Source: Centropus unirufus
Lineage: Eukaryota > Chordata > Aves > Cuculiformes > Centropidae
Assembly (NCBI GenBank): GCA_013397695.1
Contig: VYZI01000021.1
Span: forward strand, 3,124,620 to 3,188,619
Direction: 5' to 3'
DNA: 64,000 nt
Position 1 is the first letter of the stretch, and each line of letters opens with the position of its first letter. The translations under genes and the position numbers were made by a program. Below are positions 12,205 to 24,050 of this stretch, piece after piece. A model generated the notes under the pieces. That model saw nothing but the letters and a program-made list of their open reading frames with translations, was not told the origin of the DNA and made no database searches.

Positions 12205-13060
12205 ACAGATCTAAACCATCCCTTACAAAGTTTGTTCAACCCACTCTTATGAACCTTTAATACCCAGGGAAGCTGTGGAGACTGATAATGTGCTCCAGTG
12301 CAGTCAGAAATCTTTCTAACTGGAATCTTCCTCTTGCAAATTAAAGCCATTCTCAATTTCTTGTCCAGTTCTTAGTGGAAATGAATAATTGATCCCCTTC
12401 CTCTTTATAACAACCATTTAAATATTTGAAGTCTGTTATCATGTACCTCCTCAGTCTTCTCTTTTCTAGACTAAACAAACTGAGTTCTTTCAACCTTTCC
12501 TCATAGGTCATTTTTTCTTAACCTCTCCTCATTTTGGTTGCTGTCTCCTTGTCTCTCTCTGATTTGTCTTTGTGTAGTGCCTAATTCTGGACTCAGAATT
12601 GCAACCAAAATCCCACCAGAGAGTGTGAATACACACCACACTCCCATTTCATCTTGGAATTAATTAGTGTTATACTGTTGACTCACATTCATTCTGTTGT
12701 CCAGCTCTAAACCCTCAATTCGCTTCTGCAGAACACCAGTAATATTTTAAATTTTCCTCCTTTTTATTACTGCACTTTCAAGCTGTCTATTGAATTGCAG
12801 GTCAGTTCTCCAATTTAATAGAGTTATTTTGAATTCTAATCCTGCTCCAAAAGTTCTCGCACCCTGGTAGCTTGGTGCCAGTTGCAAATTTGATAAGGGG
12901 ATGCTCTATTGCACAGACCTAGAGGTTAGAGAATATTGAACAAACCGGGCAAAAAAAAACCCTCGTCAGATATCTACTGGATACCTACTGGTATGACTGC
13001 CCAGTTTGACAGCAAAGAATTGACATCTACTCTGAGTAACATCTTCCAGTTAAAAGGTAG
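12205..13060 (-). mobile_element. CR1 LINE fossil, ORF2 C-terminal part plus 3' UTR
   Basis: Read on the minus strand, the segment 12446-12505 translates without a break as YEERLKELSLFSLEKRRLRR, and the same frame continues to lower coordinates through a DFKYLNGCYK-like block (about 12404-12439) and on to a decayed RGRF block. This order (YEERL, SLEKRRLRGD, FKYLKG, GRFRLD) is the conserved C-terminus of CR1 ORF2, downstream of the reverse transcriptase. Higher coordinates (12520-13060) match the preceding region at nucleotide level, for example the antisense words CAGCTTGGT and ATATTGAACA...CCGG. In-frame stops (TGA and TAA at about 12350) and indels make it inactive. The 3' terminal octamers are not visible, so the lower end is eroded. 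It is a molecular fossil with no inferred present function. Confidence 0.9.
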
Positions 13061-16000
13061 TTACGCTTTTCTGCAATCAGAGCTGGGGAAGGGACAAAAT
13101 ATTCAGGAGCAGCAAAGAGTAAAGGAAAATATTTTGGAGAAGGATGCTATAAGATCTTAAAAATAGTAAATTATCTTGCATCTAAATGACTGTAATATGT
13201 GTTTCTTATTGTGTCTACTGCTGCGCAAGCAAAGCTTAATGTGATGTTTAGATTACTTTAATAGCTTTTGTTAATAAGGCAGTTTTCCCTGCATTTTTTA
13301 TTTCATTTTAGAATGAAAGCAGTCCAACCAGTGCAAAGGGGATAAAATTATCTCATGGTTTTATTTCTTATGTCTTTTATGTAACTTAGATATCTGCTCA
13401 CTACTAAACTGTGGAACGTTCATGCATGGGGCTGCAGATGCAACCATAGAGAATTAAATGCTTTAGCCTAACTGGGATAAAGGACAATTCTTCACAAAAT
13501 GCAGACTTTCAGTTTCGCCTGGATTGCATGGACCATTGCAAGAAAAGCTTATTTTAACCATTGTTTTGTAGGGTTTCACTCTATGTTTAAAGTTTCAGGC
13601 AAGTACTTAAGTCAGCAAGAGAAAAAGGTTGTGGATGCTGACTTGGATGCCAAGAGTGAAACCTGTATATGAAATGTAATCATAAGTATCAGTTACATAT
13701 CACTTCCCATTACATAAAAAAGCATATCTTTCCCCTTATCCTTAAATATTCTATTGTCTTAGTCCTTTTCTTTTCGTCCATAGTGTGCTTAAGAGAAGAG
13801 CTGACTTTCCACCCTGACCACAGCTCTGAGATATCAATTTTTCCGGTAGCTTTCATTACTTCCACCAACCTATCTCATAGAAATTCATGGAATCCAACAA
13901 ATTTCAGTAAAACACATCTTGAACTACATTTATAGCATGCAAGGTTTTGATTCTAGAATTAAAGCATCCCTGACTAGCTAAGAAGCATTTCCAGACAGGC
14001 ACAAATATAAACTTAAAAGGACAAGAGATTGATCTTCCTGAACATAACCTGATCGAGAAATGTGTATAATAAATATACCAACTACTGATGTTCTGCTAAC
14101 ATTAAGATTGTGATGTCTTAGGAAAGAGTTTACATTTCTGTATGTAGCCTGGAAGTCAACAAAAGTTTCTCTGTTAAAACTCCCAGAAGGAGCCATATTT
14201 CCCAGATTTTTTATTTAACTTCTTGTTCTTCCTTTCCCTACCAGCAAAAGGGAGTCTGAATGTGCTCACCAATTTGTGCAACATGGTTTTCTGGCTGAGG
14301 ATGAAAATGGGATGTGTTAGATAGTAGACACCACATAATGGTTTAAATTAGTATAAAATGCAATCTGGAAAAGCCATCAACCAGTCATGGCAAATGAGAT
14401 GGGGCTTAACTTCTTCTATGACACAGTTATACCAGGTCATCTGACCCCATAGAAAAGCAACAGGTAGATGATCATTCCCAGTTAAAAAACACATCATTAT
14501 ACTGATTTTACATGAAACCACTCTTTCTCAGAAAAAATCAGAAACCATAGATCTGTCTAGAGAAGAGAGGAAAGTAGGAAATGTTGTAAAGATGGCTTTC
14601 CATTGTCTTAATATCCCCTCAGGCAAGCAAAAGTCTCTTTATTTTCTTTTTACTAGAGAAAGAAAAATGAGACTTTCTAAACTACTGTGGAGTTTACATA
14701 TGAGTACTATTTGGTTAATATCCTGAAATGTAAGCAACACTATCATGCCTGATGTAAGGAGCATGCAAATGTTAACAAACAAACGTGTTATATCTATGCA
14801 GAAAAAGTAGCTGAAACAGTAAAATTCCAGAGACATTTTCTGGGCTCCTTCTTCTTTGAGTAACATGAACACAATCTTCCTAATCCACCGCTCCTGCTCT
14901 GACATTCCAGCCTCATGCATAGCCATTGGCAAACTTGGAACGTGCATCCGGTGCATTTTTTTGGTTGAAATGCTACATCTGGCTTAGCTGGCAAGTGTTA
15001 CTATGCCTCCAGAAAGTAAGCCAAAGTTAAAAAAAATAAGGGAATCTTAACTACATGAAGGAAAGGATTAACTGAAATATACTGTCCTCTTTGTTTCCTG
15101 GAAAACTGAAGCTGCATTTATGGCCTCTGACCTTTGGAAAGATGTCCCCAGAAGAAAACCAGTTACCTAAGTGTTAATATATGCAATGTACTGTAAGTAT
15201 TTCATTAATTTGCTTATTAAAAACATGAGAAGCTTTTGCCTCTTTGACACCCAAACAAAAGACAGGCAATTGGGAGACTTTTGACCTGAGCTTATCAGAT
15301 GTATGGTGCAATGCTGTCAAACCTTCCCCACTGCATGCAAGTAAGGTCGCATTTTAGAGGTGCTGATGACATTTTAAGGTTCATAATGCTTATCTTTGTC
15401 AACACAAGAATGATGCAGGCCAACCGGACGGGTTAATGAGGACGAGCACATAGGAAAAACATACAAAAGAGTGGAATATCTAAACTAAAAATCACAATTT
15501 AAAGAACTTGGAAAGCAAACATAGTCTACCAAAAGCTAGAAATATCACAAATTTCTTATATTTGATCATAAGCTTTGGTGCCCACTGTCATAGTGTAGAC
15601 TTGGGAGTCAACTGTTTTCACTTGTAAGGCAATTTTAGACAGATTTGAGAATCCGAGGAAGAAAGTGTTGTGAAGAAGTTATAGTTCTTGCAATTTCTTT
15701 TCACCCATTTTGAGAGCAGGAAAATATAGCATAATCTTAAATATCTCCACAAATAGAAATTTCAATATAGATGAAAACAAAATTCCCCCAAATCACCAAA
15801 ATGACTTCAAAATGCAGTATGATCTTTTGGGGAAAAAAATCCTAGGTTGATCTTAAATTTTGTAACAAAAAATGGGCACAAGCTCAGATCATTTAAAATT
15901 CATTTAAGAATATTTGCACCATATCCAAGCAACAGAGAAGTGGAAAACAACTACCATAAGACACAAAACATTTGTAAAACCTGGAATACTTTCCAGATGT

Positions 16001-18784
16001 CACAGGCTACATACATGTACTTTCTCAAGGCAGTTGCAGCTACAGGAGCAGATCAGTAGGTTGGAGCAGGTGGTGCTGAGGCTTCTTTATCTTCACTACA
16101 GGGGAGGTAGAAAGATGGGATTGTTTTATTTAGCCCAGATCTCTGAACTGAAACATCCTGGAGTGTGATTCCAAGCTTTCAGGAGGTCTAGTCATTGGTT
16201 TGGCCTCTTATTTCCCCAGTAGGAGTTGGAGAACAATTGGCACATGCCTAGATCAAAGCCTCCAGCTGAGTTTTCTCCAAACAGAATCCAGCTTATGTGC
16301 TGCAAAACCACCCTGCAAACTGAACCACTGCACAGTAAATGGGAAAATCTGGGGGATTTGCTTCAATGTTGCATCACTGCTCTGAATCACAGCCCTGATG
16401 TGGATGCAGTCATAAAAGCCTCCCAAAAGGCAATTTAAAAACAAGCATCCCAGAGGAGACATTACTGGCAATTCTTGATTCAGTGATAAGCCTGTTTTTC
16501 AGTAGGGAGAATTTTTCTCTAATAGCTTGATCTTCTGATTGTATATATTCTAAAACACTGGACAAGGTGTCATTAGCATCTCAACTAAGTAAAGGGTCTA
16601 CCCACATTTGACTTTTCATTCCTAATTTCGGTCCACTAGGATTTTTTCTTCCTATGAACATCAGATAAAATATATGGAGAATAACAATATTCTTTGTGCA
16701 GACATTTCAGGCTTTTTACGTACATTAAACACACGTGTATGTACATACAGAAACTATATCAGGGAGCTAGGAAGTATACAGCAGTATAACATGCCAACAC
16801 TTTCACTGCCGAAAAACGTACTCGATTGGAGGTATATAGGGAATTTTCCTCTACCAATACTTCCAAACATTCATGAAAGAATCCCTGAATTTAAACTACT
16901 AAAACCAGTATTATTTTGCTCATTCCAAATGGGTAAAATTCCCCGACTGAACAGTGAAACATTTCAAAGAGCCTGGGTGAAGTCTCTAGGACAAGAGAAA
17001 GGTAATGGGAGAAACAAGATGTCAGGATAAAAGCAAGGCATATATTTCTGTTATCACATTTTTTCCCCTCAGAAAACACGGGTGCTTTATGACAATTGAA
17101 AATTCAGGGATTGTTTTAGTCGTAGATTCAGTGGTGGTTGCTTGGCTGATAATTTATTTTTTTTCCTCAAGATGATGGCATTATTATGATGGTATTATTA
17201 TAATGATTGTCTTAAAAGCTTTCTTATTCCCACCTAGCACTTTCACAAATTCCTTCTCTCTCCTCCCCCTAGCATTAGGGCTTCTTGGAATTTTTAGTAT
17301 TACTTCAATTATTTGTAAGAAAAACACAATGTCATTACATTCAAGTTTTCCCTGAGAGAAGTTGCAGAGATTTTGGGCCACAATCATTGCGTGGCTGAAG
17401 AAATGCCAAAAATAAAAAGAGAGTCCATCTTAAAAAAATAAAACAATACTAACATCTAAAAAAAATAATTATAACATCTAATTAGTCTGATTGTACGTGT
17501 ATGATATATTTTTCAGCCTTTTTTGATGATTAAAGGGTCTGCATGAGATCTTCTGACATGACAATAGGGAAAGAAGCTTACCTTCAAGTTTAGCATTAGC
17601 ACACCCTCCTTTACATTAATTCAGACATTCTACAGATATCCAAGAAGAGTGCAAAAATGTCCCCAAAAAGGAATAAGACCCTCCTCCACCTCAGCCTCTC
17701 CCATAGGTCCCCAGAAACAACTGCGATCAAAGATGGATGCATATATTGTTTCAGAACTGTTAAAAGCAAGAGCAAATTTTGTCACCCTTACTGCCAGGAT
17801 CTACCATCTCCTGCCATACTATTCATCGTAACTATCCCTACATGTGTGTTTTATTAGCAATTACCAGCATCCCAGTGATACCTTTGTGATCACAACTAAT
17901 GACTAAGATGGAAGCCAAACAAATCAGTACAAATATATTACTAGCAATTTTTTCTAGTCAGGAATCAGAGTCAAGCAGGCATCTATACTGAGAAACCTAA
18001 GTATTCACACCTAAATTTCTTAATTTCTGTCTTGATTACTGAAAACATTTCTGTTTGACTGACCTATTTTTTTCATTTCTGTTTTGCAAAAGGAAAGCTC
18101 AAATAAGTGATTTTTAGTGATTTACCTTCTTGAATTTTTCATGTGCTTATTGGGCATATTCAGAGCAAAGCCTAAATGATATCAAAGATGACCATCACAA
18201 AGTGAGATTAATATGGACCAATGGAAAGGTATGGAAATTCACCGAGTTAATGGTGAAAGAGACCATATGTCCTCTGACACCTTGACTTGATGGAATGCCT
18301 CTCCATAAATGCTTCCTTAATGCATCCCGTTGTGCCTAGGTGTGGGATGACGTATGGTCTGCCTCTGTCCGTTCATGAGCTTTTATCTCTTTCATTTACA
18401 AGCCATGTGTTCTTACAATGGAGATTTTTCTCTTCACCAGAATATTAGAAGAGGGTAATTAGGGGCAATTGTTCAAACCTTCTTTAGATGTACATACAGG
18501 TCTAAAGGTGATATTTGGATTTGGCAGCTTTGTGAATGGTTTTGTCAGGGCTCCCTGTAAATCAAAATATAACTTTTCTCCTTTCCTCTTTTTTAACTTG
18601 AAGCATTTGCAAATATGATTGCTACTCTGCCATCTCTTCTAAGCACTCTGCTTTCTGATATGTTCCAATAAAAGGAGCTGCACATTTCTGTATCTGGACA
18701 AAATAATTTCTAGCAGTATTATTTTTCTTAGAACAATCACCCCCAGTCAGTTCCAAAACCATAACAGTAGGGCCTAAATAAACA
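13061..18784. other. Non-genic stretch
   Basis: No gene is supported over about 5.7 kb. The longest frame is 118 codons (16674-17030, plus); it is A+T-rich, lacks a domain and is treated as chance. A block at about 13165-13320 reads like conserved non-coding DNA (see findings). An A+T-rich low-complexity patch with ATTATTATGATGG-type words lies at about 17155-17210. Confidence 0.5.
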
Positions 18785-18870
18785 AACAATATACAAGAAG
18801 ACAAGGTCCCTGCCTCAAAATGTTTATGATCTAATTTAAGACAAGACACAACAAGTGGGTATAACAAATG
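18785..18870 (+). mobile_element. Ancient sauropsid SINE/MIR-like fragment
   Basis: The segment contains GACAAGGTCCCTGCCTCAAA (18800-18819), then ATGATCTAATTTAAGACAAGACACAACA (18827-18852, quoted only in part) and GTGGGTATAACA. This is the order of the recurrent sauropsid repeat that I recall as 'ACA(A/G)TCCCTGCCCCAAAGAGCTTACAATCTAA' followed by a GACAAGAGACAACAGGTGG tail. The match is diverged but collinear. The family is probably a MIR-type tRNA-derived SINE of amniotes or the 3' tail of its partner LINE; the precise name is not certain. It adjoins the first copy of the 1056 bp spaced repeat pair, which may be part of the same element. Confidence 0.6.
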
Positions 18871-18955
18871 TTCAACACAGATTCAAAATGTAAACATACG
18901 GTAGATAGGAAAATGGCCATAAATTCCTCTATCAAAGATAACACCTCTCAAAGCC
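18871..18955. repeat. Diverged repeat pair, copy A
   Basis: Positions 18882-18951 align without any gap to 19938-20007 (offset 1056), with 51 of 70 bases identical by hand count. The match includes an exact 17-base block TTCAAAATGTAAACATA at 18882-18898 and an exact ACCTCTCAA at 18943-18951. Similarity fades on both sides. It could be two copies of one interspersed element or an old local duplication. Confidence 0.75.
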
Positions 18956-19923
18956 TCTCACATGGCCTCTGTAACATGAAGCAAGTCAAGTCAGGCACAC
19001 ATAGGGAGGGAATGCACACATTTGTGTTGCTGCTGAAAAGTCATGTAAAAATTAACACAAACTAGAAGCTTTCTTGTGTTATTTAGGAAATACATTCAGG
19101 CCTAAGCAAATAAAATGTACAAGTGACTATGATTCAAAGAGCTGGGATCTTTCTACTGTGGGCACTTGTATAGAAACATTTTGCAGTTGTAGCTGATACT
19201 AAAACAATAAATAGAAAAATGTGTATGTATGCGGCTGTTCTTTAGTTTTATGTTATCTAACATAGGAAAGACATCTGGAGTCTTAGTTTTATTGTTTGTT
19301 TATTGCTTTATTGTTTTGTTTAAAAAGGTAATATTGTTTCCGTTGGATCTGGAAGTAGTATAGTAGACTATAAGCATAAAAACTGAGACTGTGATCCTGT
19401 GATTAGCGCAGTGGAGCTAGATGTATGTGACATCTGAGGAAGGGACACTCCAGGACCTGTCAATATTTCAGAACTGTTTTGGGGCGATGCTCCAAGTCAG
19501 ACCCATAGGTGATGCCAAGACCAACCATCTAAGCTCTCTCCAGCCAACCTCATGACAAGCTTTAGCACCCAGATATGTACAGGTGTCCATAACCAGGGCC
19601 CTATTCCATCCAAGGCCTCTGAAAAGCATGACACACCTTACAAATGTCTCTAGATATATCTCAAGTCATTTGCTGCAATGAAACTTGAAAGTTGCATCCT
19701 AAATTGGCCTCAGTAAACAAGCTCAGGGGACATTGCTGTAGGGGCAGGACTTTGCTCTGGCAGAGCATTTGGGCCATCTGCTTCTTTGGGAGTCACCTAT
19801 TAAGGTCTTGGAATAGCTGGTTGTTCTGTGACCTCCCTTCTCTCTCCCCCTTCCCCTTGTCTGACGAGCAATCATAAGCCTCAAAATCAATAATTACAGA
19901 GTCAGCTTTGCTAACAGGTAATA
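18956..19923. other. Non-genic spacer between the repeat pair
   Basis: No gene or recognised repeat is seen between the two copies. The 61-codon frame at 19692-19877 has no recognisable feature. Confidence 0.5.
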
Positions 19924-20012
19924 TTCAGGCACAGAGGTTCAAAATGTAAACATAATATAAGAAGCAAAGCAGCTGTAAATTTATCTCCTGAAGATAAAAC
20001 CTCTCAAGGTCC
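19924..20012. repeat. Diverged repeat pair, copy B
   Basis: Second copy of the repeat described at 18871. The exact blocks are TTCAAAATGTAAACATA (19938-19954) and ACCTCTCAA (19999-20007). The sequence before it, GGCACAGAGG, differs slightly in length from copy A. The SINE-like words that precede copy A (GTCCCTGCCTC) are not visible before copy B. Confidence 0.75.
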
Positions 20013-21057
20013 CTTTTGCAGACTTAAAATAAAACATGCTGAACACCAAAGGGATTGCATAGCAGCCTGAACAGCACGTTGGAAATATCCAGGCTGCCTG
20101 GGCTTAACTCTGACAACCGGGAAGCTTTCCTTGGACTTTCCCACTGCCAAATTAGCCAGAGTGAGCCCCATACCATTTCTAGTGAGAGCTCACTCAGCTG
20201 AGCCCCGAGATGCATGGTCTTTGTCAGGCTGGATACTGAGATTACAGATTCTGTACCTTTGTTACTGCAGGGATTATTTCTGCTCTTGGGTTGGACTAAA
20301 TTTCCCCTCTGCTGTTACCAGGCGCTCTGCTGTGAGGCAATTCTTTGCTCAGCTTCTCTCACCTGCCTGCTAGCAGCTTTTACCACACAGTGTTTCATAT
20401 ATAGATATAAAACCCCACTGTGCAAAATACTCTATTCATCCAGGCACTTGCATGCTATTTATTATTGATAAATATCAATATTATTATCATTAACAGTGCA
20501 GAAAAATTACCATTATTATCTATTTAACCGCCTGCTTGTACAAAGGGAGTTTGTCTGTTGGTTTGGGGTTTCTGATTTTTACTGGTTATGAACTCTATAT
20601 GAAAAGACAGTGGAGGAAATAAGGAAGAAGGAACATTACCATCTTAAAAACTACATTCAGTGTCTGCAAACAAATTAAAATCAGATATGGAAAGGAGGAG
20701 CATTCACAAGAGAGGATTAATGAACATAGATACTGACCCGAGTTCTGCCTTTAGGTAAAGTCATTGAAAAAAAAAGTGTGTGCACATTTTTGGCCCATTA
20801 AATCTTTTCCTATAGTGTTTTCTTAACATAAACCCAAATCCAGGGGCCAGATCAACTGCAAAATATCTCAAGTTTTCTCTTGAGCAATATCAAATCTTAT
20901 GGAAAATGATTTCTAATATCACAGAAAACAGAACACTTTCTGTACAACTGGGAACACGCTTGTTTCACACAAATGAAAGAAACAATCCTGCTCTTTCTAA
21001 TTGGAGAATATTTTTCTGGGGCAGTGATTTTGTCAGCTGTAAAAATGATTAATGCTG
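20013..21057. other. Non-genic stretch
   Basis: No gene is seen. Overlapping 60-84 codon frames on both strands at 20024-20468 look like a locally more balanced base composition rather than coding sequence. An A+T-rich patch with ATTATTATC words lies at 20456-20522. Confidence 0.5.
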
Positions 21058-21172
21058 TAATTCAGCAGGATACTTAAGCACATGTTCAGTCAATTCCTAT
21101 TCAACAAAGCATTTAAGTACTTAACTTTACGCACATGCTCAGGAATTTCAGCATGTGCTTATGGGCCAGATA
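21058..21172. mobile_element. Palindromic MITE-like element, copy 2
   Basis: It contains ATTCAGCAGGATACTTAAGCAC (21060-21081, near the left end), ATTCAACAAAGCATTTAAGTAC (21099-21120), TTAACTTTACGCACATGCTC (21121-21140) and CATGTGCTTATGGGCCAGA near the right end. These are the same AAAGCACTTAAGCACATGCTTAA words in both orientations as in the element at 9682-9760, but more diverged and with extra internal sequence. It is likely an older or longer member of the same non-autonomous family. There is no coding sequence. Confidence 0.6.
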
Positions 21173-24022
21173 TGGATGCATGTAGCATCAAGTGGTACAG
21201 AGCGGCACTGAGCAGGTTTCCAGCCATTGCCCAGCAGTCATGGGATATGAGACGCTGACTGCAGTGGTGTTTTGATATTTACCTTCATCTGGCTATGGGA
21301 TGCTCTATATGCCCTATTAAATAAGGTTTGGCCATGAAGTAGAGCCGAAGGTGATATTTCTGTTGACAACCCAGTACATGGTGTTTTCAAAATCAGTGAC
21401 CACAAAGACAGCTCAGTCCCTTTGCTGAGGGGATATCGTCACATCGAGCTGTGTTCTGCTTAAAAGCGTCATCAACGCAGATGGCAAGTTTGCTACCCTG
21501 CATCTCACGGCCTCCCTTCTCTTGAGCACACCCAGGCAGCTCGCCTCCCTGCTTGCACAATCCCATTTCCTTTCTACACCAATTGCGGAGATGGAGGCGG
21601 CTCTGGTTTGAGTCCTGCAGTCAGCACAACCCCAGAAGGCAGGATGTATGTGGTTGGGAGAGGCTGGGGGAGGAGAGCGGATCACACATAATACAAGTAC
21701 AGGCATGAGGAAACACATTTCTCCACATTTCTCTCTCTTGATAGGGGACATGTGCAGGCACATGCCTGTGGCTGCAAGGACAGTATGATGTAAAACAACA
21801 GGATTTGCACGTCCCCTATGGAAAAATACTATTCGAGGAGAGCATGGTGAGCAGTGAGAGCAATAGAGCGATAGCTGTCACTGGAGAAGAGGAAAAACCT
21901 GATTGGTGGTGATGGAGAATGGGACCAGACAGACAGGGCTTGGATGACCAAGCACATGATCAGGCAAACAAAAATCTTTGGATCATCCAGAAAGTGCTAA
22001 AGCAGGGGCAAATCTACTACTTGCCAAACTGATTGATGGCAGTTACCATCTTGTCCAGATGTCCAGTACTCATAACATTACCACATCTAACCAGATGGAT
22101 CCAAATGTTTCTCTGTACTTTTTCCCTGCAGTTTTCTTAAACTGATATATGGGGTTCAAAAACAGGTGTCCTCCTTGCAAAAATAAAGTAACTATCTTCA
22201 ACTGAAAATCAGCCAGGACAGAGAGGGCATCAGCAAATTGTTAAGGGAAAAAGAAGTCCTTTAGAAAAGACAAGCAGTTTTTACAAAAGCATAAGAGAAA
22301 AGTACAAACCTGCTACCACTGACCACCATAAAAACTTTAGTATGGGAAGTCCGGAAGCAGACTGATGTTTTGTTACAGGGTGGGTTTTTTTTCCCTTGGT
22401 GTTCAGACATCTGTTGAAATTAGAGCTGGATAAATACTTTCAATTAAAGTTATACAGTCTGAGTATTTCACCACATCTTTATGAAGTTTTGAGGAACAAC
22501 AATTCCAAATGGTACCCAGTTTTCTCTTAAACTGTGCATATCCACATGTATATAAATGCAAGCCATCTAATTCATTTCAACTTTTATGAAAACAGGTCAC
22601 CGACAAAGACTCTGAACATCATCAGAATTGTAGAAATCTGTTAACACAGAAATATATGGCAGCTTATCAATCAAAAATCTGCAAGGAAATCTGTAGGCAA
22701 AGTTCTTACAATTGAAGCCACAACCCTTTAGTAGAGACAAAAACTGCACTTCTCTGACAGGATGGACTTATCTCAGAGTGGCCAACAGTTCCTAAAAAAG
22801 ATTGCTTGTGATTAGTAATACAATTCAGCTTTAGCTTTTTAATAAACCCAAGAAAAATAGCACTTGTAAGTAACCCAGAGAAAATGCAGCATGAAATTTA
22901 ACACAGGAGATTTTTGGCATGAAAAGCTAAGCTTTATATTCAGGATGGGTGGCCCAAATACAGATGCACGTAGAAATATTTGTCTTTGACATGCCTGATG
23001 GAACACCAGGAATGAATAATTTCCCAGTACCTGAGAAAGAAAAGAAAAAAAAATCTAACTGCCTGATTTTAAAGGAGCAGCTACAGAATAATAAAAATAA
23101 TTCTGGTAGGAGCATTCTGAAGTACCAAAACTCTGTCCTCTAAGTGGTGTCTAAACTAAATCATGGAACATCTCAGTTTGTTTCTTCCTTCCCCCAACAG
23201 GGAAAATAGAAATAGTGTTTCACAAGGGACAAAAAGGGCATAGCTATACTTCCAATGTTATTCGGAAACCCCATACCATCCAGAATTAGAGCTAAAACTC
23301 TTTCAGGGTGATAACCATATAAATCAGAAAGCATTGTAAAGCTATAAAATTAGTCTTCTATAGGGAAGGTTTGCATCTTTTCACAAAAAGAAGTAATTTG
23401 GCACAAACCCCCAATTTGTTTATTACAGTAAATCAATGAACAGGAAAAAATATTGATAATTTTATTAAACAGAGTAAGAGTAAATTAAATGGGAAAAAAA
23501 CACAGTTCAAAGCATCTTGGAAGGGGCAGCATGATCACTACTGAGAGAAGTAACAAAGTACAAAGATCGTAGATATAAGAGGAGCAAGCAGGGCACAGTA
23601 GATTAGAAGAGTGATGGGAGGAAGGTGTGTGTGACAGAAGTGGAGGAGATGGAGTATGATTTCCTAGAGAGAATATGGAAAATGTACAACAGAACTTCTT
23701 TGTTTCAATTTAATTTTAAAACCACCATCGTGTCTGGGTCACAAGTTAGCACACCCTTACAACTCAAACTGGCTCTACAAGTTTTTCACTCCTTTGGACT
23801 GTGTTACTGTTTTGTACTTTAAAACCAGTTTTTCCTGTGGTCAACAAAGTCAATGAAAAAGAACAATGCAGCTCCAATGGCATTTTTGGTCTGCAGTTGA
23901 TACCATTGCTTGAATATATTTGCACAAAATCATTTCTAGTGTACTTCTCTGTTCATACATGCATACAAGTTAAAGATAAAAAAACTTCAGCATTAATGGA
24001 CCTGATAGCAATAGTCTAGTTC

Positions 24023-24050
24023 ATTATTATTGTTGTTGTTGTTGTTGTTA
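24023..24050. repeat. (ATT)n(GTT)n microsatellite
   Basis: ATTATT passes into about six GTT units, ending at TTATATCC. It is a compound trinucleotide microsatellite with no surrounding element recognised. Confidence 0.95.

Noticed and set aside
16674..17030. 118-codon plus-strand frame
   Set aside because: A+T-rich with no codon bias or recognisable domain; length is within what chance gives over 64 kb in six frames.
21413..21763. 116-codon minus frame in a G+C-richer patch
   Set aside because: Cys/Arg-rich composition without any domain; G+C-richer sequence has fewer stops by chance.
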